This document shows positions 8,186 to 16,820 of a stretch of DNA of 64,000 nt, one piece after another. The notes under the pieces are model-generated. The model had not been told where the DNA came from, ran no database searches, and saw only the letters and a list, made by a program, of their open reading frames with translations. How positions within the stretch are numbered: position 1 is the stretch's first letter; the number at the start of each line of letters is the position of its first letter. A program made the position numbers and the translations under genes. The DNA is from Hymenobacter gummosus (GTDB lineage: Bacteria; Bacteroidota; Bacteroidia; Cytophagales; Hymenobacteraceae): assembly GCF_003970915.1 (NCBI RefSeq), contig NZ_RXOF01000001.1, forward strand, positions 372,001 to 436,000. The letters are read 5' to 3'.

Positions 8186-9427
8186 TTAGCCCGCGGCCTG
8201 CTCCAGAATCAGCTGCATGCGGGCGGCCAGCTGCTGCCGGTCGAACTGCTGCCGGGCTACGGCCTGGCCGCGCTGCCCGGCGGCCCGGGCTTCGGCGGGG
8301 GCGGCCAGCACGGCGGCCAGCTGCTCGGCCAGCCGCTGCGGCTGCTCCGCGGGTACGTACCAGCCGCAGCGGTGCTCTTCGACGAACTGCCTGGTCCAGC
8401 CCGGATTCGTCACGATTACCGGCGTGGCCACGGCGAGGCTGTCGTAGAATTTGGCGGGCGAGTTGGTAGCCAGCACCGGCTTGCTGATAAACGAGGCCAC
8501 CGACACGTCGGCGGCGGCCAGCCAGGTGAAGACGGCGTGCCGGGGCTGCGGCGGCACCAGCCGGATGGCGGGGCAGCGCGTGGCCGCTTCGCGCAGCAGC
8601 GGCTCGAAGTAGCCGTGGCCCATGAACAGCCACACCACGTCCGGTCGTTGCTGATACAACTCTTCGGCGGCCTGCACCAGCGTCGGTATGTCGTTGGCGC
8701 GGCCGAAGGTGCCGGCATAGAGCACCACCGGGCGGCCTTCCAGTCCGTGCTGCCGACGCAGTTCCGCCACCGCGGCGGGCGTGGCGCGGGCCGCCTGGTC
8801 GAGGTCGGTGCCGTTGAGCAGGGTGCTGATTTTGTCCGCGCCGAAGCCCAGGCCGCGCACGTAGTCCGTCATGCCCGGCGAGAGGGTGACGATGTGCCGG
8901 GCCTGCTCGTAGAGCTTCCGTTCGGCGACGTAGAGCTGTTGCTGGGCCAGCGGGTTGCGCACCGCCCCCATTTCGATGGGAAACGTGGGCCACAGATCCT
9001 GCACCTCAAACACCCAGGGCACCTGCCGCCGCCGCGCCACCTGCCCCGCCACCCAGGCCGCCGACAGCGGCGTGCTGATGCCCCACACGACGTCGGGCCG
9101 CGGAATGCGCAGGCCCTGTCGCCAGGCGTAGCCCATGTACTTCACGAAGGCCCAGCCCCGCGCCGCCACGCCCATGCGGTTGTGGTAAGGAATATCGGCC
9201 GCCAGCAGGTCCACGCCCTCCGGCAACCAGGGGTACTGCTGCGTCAGCCGCTGCCGCTCCCAGGTGTTGGTCGTTATCAGCGTAACGCGGTGCTGCCGGG
9301 CAATATGCTGCAGCAAGGAATAGTGCCTGCTCGTCGCGGGGCAGTCGGGGTTGGTGTGGTACTGGCTGAAAACGGCAATGTGCACGGGGCGGGGCAATGA
9401 TTGAATGAGGGAATGATTGATGGTCAA
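8186..9427 (-). CDS. Glycosyltransferase family 4 (WbuB-like)
   Basis: GT-B glycosyltransferase of up to 413 residues, probably acting on a cell-surface polysaccharide. The acceptor domain begins HIAVFSQYHTNPDCPATSRH. The donor-binding domain has VVLYAGTFGRANDIPTLVQA and the C-terminal VASFISKPVLATNSPAKFYD and SLAVATPVIVTNPG motifs of GT4 enzymes. The ATG at 9427 puts the first 14 residues inside a hairpin arm. An in-frame GTG at 9385 (reading V-H-I-A-V-F-S) removes them and is a good alternative start. It lies alone between an unrelated lipoprotein gene and gldB. Confidence 0.9.
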   Translation of the reverse strand: MTINHSLIQSLPRPVHIAVFSQYHTNPDCPATSRHYSLLQHIARQHRVTLITTNTWERQRLTQQYPWLPEGVDLLAADIPYHNRMGVAARGWAFVKYMGYAWRQGLRIPRPDVVWGISTPLSAAWVAGQVARRRQVPWVFEVQDLWPTFPIEMGAVRNPLAQQQLYVAERKLYEQARHIVTLSPGMTDYVRGLGFGADKISTLLNGTDLDQAARATPAAVAELRRQHGLEGRPVVLYAGTFGRANDIPTLVQAAEELYQQRPDVVWLFMGHGYFEPLLREAATRCPAIRLVPPQPRHAVFTWLAAADVSVASFISKPVLATNSPAKFYDSLAVATPVIVTNPGWTRQFVEEHRCGWYVPAEQPQRLAEQLAAVLAAPAEARAAGQRGQAVARQQFDRQQLAARMQLILEQAAG

Positions 9428-9530
9428 ATGGCTGGATGGCTAAATGGTCGTTCTGGCGTTATAACGGCCAGACATTCAACTATTTAACCATTTGGCCATC
9501 AATCATTTAGTCATTCCCTCATTCAATCAT
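9396..9530. repeat. Composite inverted repeat, AAATGG-type arms, overlapping gene ends
   Basis: The arms at 9396-9457 and 9465-9530 match as reverse complements; the outermost 21 nt are perfect. They are made of 8-10 nt units such as AATGATTGA and AAATGGCTGG and differ by about one unit in length. The left arm covers the predicted start of the glycosyltransferase. The right arm contains the stop codon of gldB (9527-9529). Confidence 0.85.
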
Positions 9531-10540
9531 TTTTTAGGTCGGTAGTGCGAGTCGTTGAGGATGCGCTGGGCGTCTTTGTTGGCCATGAGCTGGGCCAGCG
9601 TCACCTGGGGGTTGTCGGCCATGTACTTGCGCACGATTTGCCAGCCAACCCAGCTGCCTACGCGGCCGGGGCAGGTTTTGTCGATTTCGGGCACGTTGGG
9701 CCGCTCCCCTACGTACTTCTGAATCTGGAAGGGCTGGGTGCTGTACAGCAGGTTTTTCTGCAGGAAGTGCCCCCAGATTTTCGCCTCGTTGTAGTGCACA
9801 TTCTCCATGTCCTTGGCCGAGAAGCCCATAAGCAGGGTGTCGGCGGTGCAGGGCAGCGTCTTCTCGGCGAAGTACAGGGCCTTGCCGTTCTGAATCATTT
9901 CGCCCAGCATCGTGGTGTTGATCAGCTGCTTGCGGTTGTACTTGCTCGACACCACTTCGGCCACCCGCGGCATGATATACTCGGGGCGGTAGCGCCGCAG
10001 CAGGTAGTTGGGCGCGTCGGGCTGGTACATGGCCCTGGGCCCCACGAAGTAGTCGATGTTGATGACCAGCAGGCTGTCGTTGGCAAATAAATCCTGCCCC
10101 ATCAGGCCGCTGACGTAGGTTTTGGTTTGCGGCACCCTGAAATCGGGGAAATAGTAGCGCACGTGCTGGAAAAAGCGCTGCAGCTCACCCTGCCGCTGCT
10201 CGGTGCTGCCAAACGTGCTGTCGGCCTGCTGACCGAACTGCCGCAGCTTGGGGTTGGTGGCCAGGCTCACCAGCATGTTCTGCAGCTCGGGGGCGGGGTA
10301 GCGGGGGCGCTGCAGGTAGTAGCGGGCAAACACCGGCTCGGCGTCCATGAAGCGCTGGGCATCGGCCGGGGTCTTGATCTGGAAAAACGACTTCTCTAAC
10401 CGGTCCAGCTGCACCGGGGCCTTGACGGCGGCTATTTCGGCCGGCATTTCGCACTTCTGGTCGTTGGTGCAGGCATTGAGGAGCAGCGTAGCCGCCAGCA
10501 GCGGCAAGCTCAGCCAGGGGCGCAGACGCGGAAAGGGCAT
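9527..10540 (-). CDS. gldB: Gliding motility lipoprotein GldB
   Basis: Lipoprotein of 337 residues required for Bacteroidota gliding in Flavobacterium johnsoniae (family knowledge). Lipobox LLNAC with Cys24. Family features visible include the N-terminal VQLDRLEKSFFQIKTPADAQ, the conserved SLLVINIDYFVG block near the middle, and the C-terminal PGRVGSWVGWQIVRKYM. In F. johnsoniae gldC follows gldB; no gldC is adjacent here. The stop codon lies inside a composite hairpin. A divergent gene starts 113 bp upstream. Confidence 0.93.
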   Translation of the reverse strand: MPFPRLRPWLSLPLLAATLLLNACTNDQKCEMPAEIAAVKAPVQLDRLEKSFFQIKTPADAQRFMDAEPVFARYYLQRPRYPAPELQNMLVSLATNPKLRQFGQQADSTFGSTEQRQGELQRFFQHVRYYFPDFRVPQTKTYVSGLMGQDLFANDSLLVINIDYFVGPRAMYQPDAPNYLLRRYRPEYIMPRVAEVVSSKYNRKQLINTTMLGEMIQNGKALYFAEKTLPCTADTLLMGFSAKDMENVHYNEAKIWGHFLQKNLLYSTQPFQIQKYVGERPNVPEIDKTCPGRVGSWVGWQIVRKYMADNPQVTLAQLMANKDAQRILNDSHYRPKK

Positions 10541-10652
10541 GGCGGGTAGCGGGGGGCTTCTATATTTAGGGCGAAATTAGCCAAAACGCCGGCCCGCCCG
10601 TATCCGGCTTGGCCCCAGCAACGCACGGCGCGGCCTAAGCGTGTCACTCCCT

Positions 10653-11321
10653 ATGAAAAAAGCCCTACTCGCGCTGGCCCTGCTCACGGGCGGCGCCGTC
10701 ACCACGGCCTCGGCCCAGGTTGAAATCGGCCTGAAAGTTTCGCCCAGCGTCAGCAGCCTGGCCGCTACCTCGCCCCCGGTAACTAGCTTCAAGAAGGACG
10801 GCAGCCTTGCCAGCATCGGCGGCGGCCTGGTGGTCGACTATTTTTTCGGCCAGAACTACGCCTTCAGCACCGGCCTGCAGTTGACCAGCAAGGGCGGCAG
10901 CATCCGCTACGTTCAGGACGACCAATTGGGCAAGCCCAGCGATGTGCAGAAGGTTCGCCTTCAGTACGTGGAAGTTCCTGTTACGGTGAAGCTGTTCACT
11001 AATGAGGTTGCTACCGACGTAAAGCTTTACTTCCAGGTGGGAGGAGTGGTCAGCGGCCTCACCGGCGCCCGCATCGACGGCGAGAAATTCTATCGTGGCA
11101 CCCAAGACAAGTCACGCAGCCATTTCCTATTTGCCGATTTCGGCCTGCTGGGCGGCACCGGTGTCGAGTACCAGCTTGGCCAGAGCACCAAGGTATTCGC
11201 TGGCGTGTCGTATCATCATGGGCTGCTCAACATTGACCGGTATTTTGACAATTCTCGCAGCTTCGATGACGTGAGCATCAAAAACCGCGAAATTGCCCTC
11301 GACCTCGGCCTGAAGTTTTAG
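10653..11321 (+). CDS. Outer-membrane beta-barrel protein (PorT-like)
   Basis: 222-residue secreted protein with signal peptide MKKALLALALLTGGAVTTAS. Alternating hydrophobic strands and the C-terminal ALDLGLKF ending in Phe are typical of the small outer-membrane beta-barrel family (OMP_b-brl_2/PorT-like). I chose the ATG at 10653 because it starts the signal peptide; a GTG four codons upstream is possible. It diverges from gldB. Role unknown. Confidence 0.85.
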   Translation: MKKALLALALLTGGAVTTASAQVEIGLKVSPSVSSLAATSPPVTSFKKDGSLASIGGGLVVDYFFGQNYAFSTGLQLTSKGGSIRYVQDDQLGKPSDVQKVRLQYVEVPVTVKLFTNEVATDVKLYFQVGGVVSGLTGARIDGEKFYRGTQDKSRSHFLFADFGLLGGTGVEYQLGQSTKVFAGVSYHHGLLNIDRYFDNSRSFDDVSIKNREIALDLGLKF

Positions 11322-11323
11322 GG

Positions 11324-11400
11324 TACTTGGTAGTAGGTAGTAGGTAATAAGACTCGCAGGTCCGTAGTCCTACTACCCAATACCTACTACCCAATACCTA
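11324..11400. repeat. Composite inverted repeat, TAGTAGGTAG-type arms
   Basis: The left arm (11324-11351) is built from TAGTAGG units. The right arm (11368-11400) is built from CCTACTACC/CAATACC units. They form an imperfect hairpin in a convergent gap and are followed at once by a perfect terminator-like stem. Confidence 0.75.
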
Positions 11401-11447
11401 CACGACGCCCCCACCGTTCCAGCAGCGTGAACGGTGGGGGCGTCGTG
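11401..11447. terminator. 19-bp perfect hairpin between convergent genes
   Basis: CACGACGCCCCCACCGTTC, 9-nt loop, then its exact reverse complement. It lies 30 bp from the end of the RNase G gene. No long T-run follows. It probably ends transcription from both sides. Confidence 0.7.
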
Positions 11448-11478
11448 GTTTGTAATCAGTTCGCGAAACGGCCGGCGG

Positions 11479-13086
11479 CTAGTCGTCCGATTCGTCGTCG
11501 CGGTCCTGCAGGCTATTGATTTCGGCCGCCCGGCTGTGCAGCTCGATTTCCTCGCCCCGCTCGTCGTGGATGCGGTAATCGGTGAGGCCCAGCGAGGTAT
11601 CCTTCACCACCTTCACCCACTTGTAGTACTTCATGTACCACTTCATCTGCTTGCTAACCAGGCCTTTGGTATAGTAAGCGTGCAGGAAGGGGTGCACGTA
11701 CAAGGTCAGGCCCGAGTGGTTCTGGTTTACCAGCAGTTCATCGATGCTGAAGTCGATTTCGTCGGTGACCAGAATGGAGGCCGTAATCTTACCGGTGCCG
11801 CCGCAGGTGGGGCACACCTCGGTGGTGGTAATGTTCTGCTCGGGCCGCACGCGCTGCCGCGTGATTTGCAGCAGCCCGAACTTGGTAATCGGCAGGATGG
11901 TAAACTTGGCCCGGTCGCGGGCCATGATCTGCTGCACCGTGTCCTCCACCTTCTTGCGGCTGTCGGCCGAGCGCATGTCGATGAAGTCGACCACCACGAT
12001 GCCGCCCATGTCGCGCAAACGCAGCTGCCGGGCCACTTCCTTGGCGGCCGCCAGGTTCACCATCAGCGCGGTGGCCTCCTGGTCGCTCTGCTGGTTGCTC
12101 TTGTTGCCGGAGTTTACGTCGATGACGTGCAGGGCCTCGGTGTGCTCGATGACGAGGTAGCCGCCGCCGGGCACGGTCACGGTTTTGCCGAAGAGGGTTT
12201 TGAGCTGCTTTTCGAGGTCAAACTGCTCAAAAATCTTCGTCTTGCCAGTGTACAGCTTCAGCAGCTCCAGCTTGTCGGGCGCAATCTGCTGCAGATACTG
12301 GCGCAGCTCCTCGTACATCGGCTGCGAATCGACGTGGATGGCGTCGAACGAGTCGCTGAGCATGTCGCGCAGCATGGACGACGTGCGGCCCAGCTCACCC
12401 AGCACCTTGTCGTTCGGCTTGGCCGTGCGCAGGTTCTGGTAGAGCTGTTCCCACATGTTCGCCATGTTAGTCATGTCGCGGTCCAGCTCGGCCACGTCGC
12501 GGCCCTCGGCCACGGTGCGGATAATCACGCCGAAGCCGTCGGGCTTAATCGACGCAATCAGGCGCTTGAGCCGGTCCCGCTCGTTGCGGCTCACAATTTT
12601 CTTCGACACCGAGATGGTGTCGGAAAACGGGATGAGCACGAGGTAGCGCCCGGCCATTGACAGGTCCGAGGACAGGCGCGGCCCCTTGGTCGAAATCGGC
12701 TCCTTGACAATCTGGACCAGCAGTTGCTGGCCCTTTTTCACGATGTCGGCCATCTTGCCGACTTTCTCAAGCGCGGCGTCGCGCGGGAAGCCCTTCAGGT
12801 GCGCCACCGGCGCCTTGCCGCCGTGGACGAGGCGCGTCCACTTGGCCAGGGTCTGGAATTGCTCGCCCAGGTCGCCGTAATGCAGGAAGGCGTCCTTCTG
12901 ATACCCGATATCAATAAACGCGGCGTTCAGGCCGGGCATGACTTTCTTGACGGTGCCAAGGAAGATGTCGCCCACCGCGTAGTTGGTGTCGTTGCGGTCG
13001 AAGTGATACTCGATCAGCCGCTTGTCCTGAAGCAGGGCAATCCGCTCGCCTTCCTGAGTCGAATTAATGATTAACTCGTTACTCAA
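11479..13086 (-). CDS. rng: Ribonuclease E/G family endoribonuclease
   Basis: Single-strand-specific endoribonuclease for mRNA turnover and rRNA maturation; 535 residues, usual for Bacteroidota RNase G. The N-terminal S1 domain spans about residues 35-130 (YAVGDIFLGTVKKVMPGLNA, then AFIDIGYQKDAFLHY). The catalytic DNase-I-like region carries ALHVIDVNSG and GGIVVVDFIDM with the metal-binding Asp residues. The Zn-link is CPTCGGTG. The start codon is TTG at 13086 (MSNELIINST); no ATG lies nearby, and the residues match the family N-terminus. A terminator-like hairpin follows the stop. Confidence 0.95.
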   Translation of the reverse strand: MSNELIINSTQEGERIALLQDKRLIEYHFDRNDTNYAVGDIFLGTVKKVMPGLNAAFIDIGYQKDAFLHYGDLGEQFQTLAKWTRLVHGGKAPVAHLKGFPRDAALEKVGKMADIVKKGQQLLVQIVKEPISTKGPRLSSDLSMAGRYLVLIPFSDTISVSKKIVSRNERDRLKRLIASIKPDGFGVIIRTVAEGRDVAELDRDMTNMANMWEQLYQNLRTAKPNDKVLGELGRTSSMLRDMLSDSFDAIHVDSQPMYEELRQYLQQIAPDKLELLKLYTGKTKIFEQFDLEKQLKTLFGKTVTVPGGGYLVIEHTEALHVIDVNSGNKSNQQSDQEATALMVNLAAAKEVARQLRLRDMGGIVVVDFIDMRSADSRKKVEDTVQQIMARDRAKFTILPITKFGLLQITRQRVRPEQNITTTEVCPTCGGTGKITASILVTDEIDFSIDELLVNQNHSGLTLYVHPFLHAYYTKGLVSKQMKWYMKYYKWVKVVKDTSLGLTDYRIHDERGEEIELHSRAAEINSLQDRDDESDD

Positions 13087-13312
13087 TGGAGTTCGGGGTT
13101 AGCCGGCTGTCCGGACGCAGATTCTTGTCAGTCAATAAGTTCAACCTCGCATAAGCCAAGAAGGGAAGCCGGCGCCAGGCACCAGCTTCCCCCTATTCAG
13201 TTCCACGGGGAGAACGTAACCACAAAGCCACGCCCGGGAGTCGGCGGGGTGAAACATAGGGCGCGCCCGGGCTCATAGCCAGCGGGTTAGCGCCCAGCAA
13301 ACCCCCGCGGGC

Positions 13313-13402
13313 TTACTTCTTCTTGTGACGGTTTTTGCGCAGACGCTTCTTCCGCTTGTGGGTGGCAATCTTGTGACGCTTTCTCTTTTTACCGCAGGGC
13401 AT
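13313..13402 (-). CDS. bS22-like/AURKAIP1-COX24 domain peptide
   Basis: 29-residue, extremely basic peptide beginning MPCGKKRKRHKIATHKRKK and ending in KKK. It matches the Bacteroidota small protein usually annotated as AURKAIP1/COX24 domain (ribosomal bS22-like), presumed to bind the small ribosomal subunit (family knowledge). 18 of 29 residues are Lys, Arg or His. ATG start. It is the only gene in the RNase G-TPR gap; the 13087-13312 stretch holds GC-rich short palindromes but no other ORF. Confidence 0.85.
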   Translation of the reverse strand: MPCGKKRKRHKIATHKRKKRLRKNRHKKK

Positions 13403-13404
13403 GA

Positions 13405-13557
13405 GTGTGAAATGGTTAAATGGTTGAATTGTCAAATGGCTAAATAATTAAATGGCTGGATGGTCAAATGGTCAAATGGTTGGTCGTTCAGGTGAATTCA
13501 GAACAGCCGACCATTTAACAGTTTAGCCATTTAGCCATTGAACAGTTTAGCCATTCA
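13405..13557. repeat. Composite inverted repeat, AAATGGTTAAATGG-type arms
   Basis: The left arm (about 13409-13485) is a string of 8-10 nt AAATGG-N units. The right arm (about 13503-13557) carries the complementary CCATTTAAC/CCATTTAG units. The arms are unequal in unit number. The right arm includes the stop codon of the TPR gene at 13555. Confidence 0.8.
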
Positions 13558-14466
13558 TTGAAGCTTTTGAAGTTCTTCGTTCACCGAAGTCAGCAAACCA
13601 GGGTCGGCGCTCAGGCTTTTGGTTTTCAGGAAGGCCTGCTTGGCCTGCTCCTTCTTCCCGTCCTGCGCCAAAGCTACGCCCAAGTAGAACTGCCCGTTCA
13701 CGTTCTTGGGGTTCACCTTCACCAACTCCTCGAAACGCTCCACCGCCTTGTCGGCCTGGTTGCTTTGCAGCGCCAGGATGCCCAGGTTGTAGAGCGCCTT
13801 CTCGTTTTTGGGGTCGGCGGCCAGTACCTCGCGCAGCATCATGATGCCGGATACGGGGTTGTCGCTGGCCATCAGCGCCATACCCATGTTGGTTTTGGCG
13901 TCCAGGTTCTGCGGGTTCTGCTTGAGCACTTTCTCGTACAGCTCCCGCGTCTTGGCGCTCAGCATTTTGGCGCGCTCCTCCGTAGCCGCGAAGCTGTAGG
14001 CTTCGAAGTACTGGTCGGCGGCGCGCTTCCACGCCTGTTCGCCTGGCTTAGCAATAGCCACCTGCTCGTAGTAGTAGCCGGCGCTGTCAAAGCGCTGCAC
14101 CTTCTGGTACTGCGCCGCCAGGTCGTTGGCCACGCGCAGCTTGCTCACGCCCTCCGCCGACTGGTAGCGGGCCACCAGTGAGCTGAGTTCCTTGCGCTGC
14201 TCGGCCGAGGCCATGGTGTGCGGCTGTTCCGGCGTGGTGCCGGCACTGGCCGAAACCGGGCCCGACGAAGCCTCGGCTTTGGAGCCGTTGGTCTGCGGGC
14301 CGCCGCCGTCGCGGGTGGCGGTGGCAGCAGCGTCGCGGGCGGCTTCGCCCTTGCCTTCCTTCGGTTTCATTACCCCTTTCGGCAGCAGAAACAGCCCCAC
14401 CACCACGGCGGCGGCGAGGATGAGAATGAACAGTTGGGGGGATGCTACGGAGCGGCTGGCAGCCAT
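13555..14466 (-). CDS. Membrane-anchored TPR protein
   Basis: 303 residues. Residues 1-10 are cytoplasmic and one membrane helix follows (LFILILAAAVVVGLFLLP). A low-complexity Gly/Ala/Ser linker runs to about residue 85. Several TPR units fill residues about 115-300 (NLDAKTNMGMALMASDNPVS, ALYNLGILALQSNQADKAVE, GQFYLGVALAQDGKKEQAKQ). It is probably a scaffold on the periplasmic face. ATG at 14466. It sits upstream of the bS22-like gene and next to the HU gene on the same strand; the stop lies in a composite hairpin. Confidence 0.87.
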   Translation of the reverse strand: MAASRSVASPQLFILILAAAVVVGLFLLPKGVMKPKEGKGEAARDAAATATRDGGGPQTNGSKAEASSGPVSASAGTTPEQPHTMASAEQRKELSSLVARYQSAEGVSKLRVANDLAAQYQKVQRFDSAGYYYEQVAIAKPGEQAWKRAADQYFEAYSFAATEERAKMLSAKTRELYEKVLKQNPQNLDAKTNMGMALMASDNPVSGIMMLREVLAADPKNEKALYNLGILALQSNQADKAVERFEELVKVNPKNVNGQFYLGVALAQDGKKEQAKQAFLKTKSLSADPGLLTSVNEELQKLQ

Positions 14467-14573
14467 ACTTGGAAGAAAAAGGCTGCCGCCGGGCTGCTGC
14501 TTTCGGGGCAGACCAGCACGGCGGCGGCCGGCAAGTTTACGAAGAACCGAGCGGTTTTGGGCCTAGCCGGAGC

Positions 14574-14882
14574 TTAGGCTTGTACCGGCTGCTCTTTTAC
14601 CTTCTTGCTGTTTTTGATCTTGCTGATGAAGGTTTTCGAGGGTTTGAAGCTCGGGATGAAGTGCTCGTCGATGATAATCGACGTGTTTTTCGAGATGTTG
14701 CGGGCTACTTTCCGGGCCCGCTTCTTGTTTACGAAGCTACCGAAGCCACGCACGTAGATGTTGCTGCCGTTGGCCATCGAATCCTTCACCACTTTGAAAA
14801 AAGCCTCAACGGTTGCGGACACGTCGGTCTTTTCAATGCCGGTCTTCTCGGCAATCTCGGCAATTACTTCTGCTTTGGTCAC
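14574..14882 (-). CDS. HU-family DNA-binding protein
   Basis: Nucleoid-associated DNA-bending protein of 102 residues. The body TKAEVIAEIAEKTGIEKTDV and the DNA-binding arm (SNIYVRGFGSFVNKKRARKV, then ARNISKN) fit HU/IHF. The C-terminal tail (KKVKEQPVQA) extends past the usual 90 residues, as in other Cytophagales. GTG start at 14882; longer upstream frames lack similarity and run into the promoter. A consensus promoter lies 89-119 nt upstream. It diverges from mutY, a neighbourhood also seen in other Bacteroidota as I recall. Confidence 0.94.
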   Translation of the reverse strand: MTKAEVIAEIAEKTGIEKTDVSATVEAFFKVVKDSMANGSNIYVRGFGSFVNKKRARKVARNISKNTSIIIDEHFIPSFKPSKTFISKIKNSKKVKEQPVQA

Positions 14883-14970
14883 TGTATTAGGAACCTGAAA
14901 AGTGAAAAAAAGAATGGGCAAAAAGCTTTCAAAATCCCGTAAGCCCTTGCCCGGTAGGCATTTCGGGGCA

Positions 14971-15001
14971 CAAAGGTAGCCCCGTTTTTTGGTTTTACAA
15001 A
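14971..15001 (-). promoter_or_regulatory. Consensus Bacteroidota promoter of the HU gene
   Basis: On the minus strand: TTTG (15001-14998), 19-nt spacer, TACCTTTG (14978-14971). This is a perfect TTTG-N19-TAnnTTTG promoter. Predicted start near 14964 gives a leader of about 80 nt. Confidence 0.8.
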
Positions 15002-15032
15002 TGTAATTGCCAAATACCCTGACGGAAAGCAA

Positions 15033-16157
15033 TTGCAAAGCAATATATTCACAATCAACAAGTTGACCAACTTTCCTCCCCAAACCGCACATCCTTTCTT
15101 TGCCCAAGCCTTATTGGACTGGTACCCGCGCCACCGCCGCGACCTGCCTTGGCGCCGCACTCAGGACCCGTACGCCATCTGGCTGTCGGAAATCATTCTG
15201 CAGCAGACCCGCGTGCAGCAGGGCCTGCCCTACTACGAGCGTTTCCTGGCCGCTTATCCGACCGTGCAGGACCTGGCCAACGCCCCCGAGCAGGAGGTGT
15301 TGCGGCTCTGGCAGGGGCTTGGCTACTACTCCCGGGCCCGCAACCTGCGCTTGACCGCCCAGCAGGTGGTAAACGAGTACGCAGGGCAGTTTCCGGGCAC
15401 CTACGCCGAGCTGCTCAAGCTGCGCGGCGTCGGGCCGTACACGGCGGCGGCCATTGCCTCCTTCGCCTTCGGGGAGCGGGTGGCCGTGCTCGACGGCAAC
15501 GTGTACCGGGTGCTGAGCCGGGTGTTCGGCATCACCACCGACATTGCCCAGCCGGCGGCCCGCAAGGAGTTTCAGCAGCTGGCCGACCAGCTGATTTCCT
15601 ACGACAACCCGGCCGACTACAACCAGGCCATTATGGAGTTCGGGGCCATTCAGTGCACGCCGGTGAATCCCGACTGCCTGTTCTGCCCGGTGCGGGAGCA
15701 GTGCTTCGCGTTTCAGCACGGCATGGTGCAGCAGCTGCCGGTGAAGTCGAAAGCCAAGGCGGCGCGCACGCGCTACTTCCACTACTTTGTGCTGCGGCAC
15801 GGGGAGCAGGTGTATTTGCGGCGGCGCGGCGGCAAGGACATCTGGCACGGGCTCTTCGACTTTCACCTGCTGGAAACGCCCGAGGCGGAGCTGCCGGCCA
15901 AAGCGCTGCTAACGGAGCTGGAGCAGCTCGGGGCGCGGGTGACGACCAACCGCGTGAGTGAGCCGGCGGCGCTGATGCGGCACACGCTCAGCCACCAGAA
16001 GGTGGAGGCGCGGTTTCACGAGCTGTGGCTGGATGCCCCGCTGGCGCAATCGGCGCTGCAACAGGCTGATTTGCAAGCTTATTCCGCAGCGCAGATCCAC
16101 GATTTGCCCAAGCCGGTTATCATCAGCAACTACCTGGAACAGAAATCAATAATTTAA
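15033..16157 (+). CDS. mutY: A/G-specific adenine glycosylase
   Basis: DNA glycosylase that removes A mispaired with 8-oxoG; up to 374 residues. LPWRRTQDPYAIWLSEIILQ contains the catalytic Glu. The helix-hairpin-helix LRGVGPYTAAAIASFAFGER precedes the catalytic Asp in VLDGNVYRVL. The 4Fe-4S loop is complete (C-x6-C-x2-C-x5-C in CTPVNPDCLFCPVREQC). A NUDIX-like 8-oxoG recognition domain follows from about residue 245. No ATG precedes the conserved region. TTG at 15033 or TTG at 15063 are the candidate starts. ssb follows on the same strand. Confidence 0.95.
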   Translation: MQSNIFTINKLTNFPPQTAHPFFAQALLDWYPRHRRDLPWRRTQDPYAIWLSEIILQQTRVQQGLPYYERFLAAYPTVQDLANAPEQEVLRLWQGLGYYSRARNLRLTAQQVVNEYAGQFPGTYAELLKLRGVGPYTAAAIASFAFGERVAVLDGNVYRVLSRVFGITTDIAQPAARKEFQQLADQLISYDNPADYNQAIMEFGAIQCTPVNPDCLFCPVREQCFAFQHGMVQQLPVKSKAKAARTRYFHYFVLRHGEQVYLRRRGGKDIWHGLFDFHLLETPEAELPAKALLTELEQLGARVTTNRVSEPAALMRHTLSHQKVEARFHELWLDAPLAQSALQQADLQAYSAAQIHDLPKPVIISNYLEQKSII

Positions 16158-16251
16158 TTGCTAACATATTTGGAATTGCGCAAAATTGTTTGCTAATTGT
16201 ATGGGTAATTCAACCTCTTATTCCTCTTTTTCAACCAAACCCGAAGACACC

Positions 16252-16689
16252 ATGTCGAGCGTAAACAAAGTAATCCTTATCGGCAATCTGGGCACCGACC
16301 CGGAAGTACGGCACCTGGAAAGCGGCGCGGCCGTGGCCCAATTCCGCCTGGCTACCAACGAGTTCTACAAAGATAAGCAGGGCAACCGCGTGGAGCGGAC
16401 CGAGTGGCACAACATCGTGGCCTGGCGCGGGCTGGCCGAAATGGTCGAGAAGTACGTGAAGAAGGGCCAGTCCATTTACGTGGAGGGCAAGATTCGCACC
16501 CGCCAGTACCAGGACAAAGACCAGCAGACCCGCTACGTGACGGAAATCGTGGCCGACGAAATTACCATGCTGGGCGGCGGCCGTGGTCAGGGCGACCAGG
16601 CGGGCGGGCAGCAGCCCAGCGCGCAGGCGGCGCCGGCCGAGCAGAAAACCTTCCGCCAGGAAGCCGAGCTGAACGAACTGCCGTTCTAA
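16252..16689 (+). CDS. ssb: Single-stranded DNA-binding protein
   Basis: OB-fold ssDNA-binding protein of 145 residues for replication and repair. The start [20 protein letters not shown] is the family N-terminus, so I chose the ATG at 16252 over upstream ATG/TTG codons. OB-fold residues include [21 protein letters not shown] Gly/Gln linker leads to the tip AELNELPF, the partner-binding C-terminus. mutY is upstream and gldD downstream on the same strand. Confidence 0.96.
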   Translation: MSSVNKVILIGNLGTDPEVRHLESGAAVAQFRLATNEFYKDKQGNRVERTEWHNIVAWRGLAEMVEKYVKKGQSIYVEGKIRTRQYQDKDQQTRYVTEIVADEITMLGGGRGQGDQAGGQQPSAQAAPAEQKTFRQEAELNELPF

Positions 16690-16820
16690 ATCCGCTGTTC
16701 ATCGGCAAATGCCGCCCCGGTCACGCGCTGGCCGGGGCGGTTTTGCTTTGTGCGCCGGCTGCCGACGCATTGCGCGCTGATTTCCGGCTAATTTTGGCTT
16801 GTCACCTTTATTTTCTGCCT

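Noticed and set aside
14883-15107. N-terminal extension of the HU gene
   Set aside because: It would include the promoter and has no HU similarity; GTG 14882 fits the family start.
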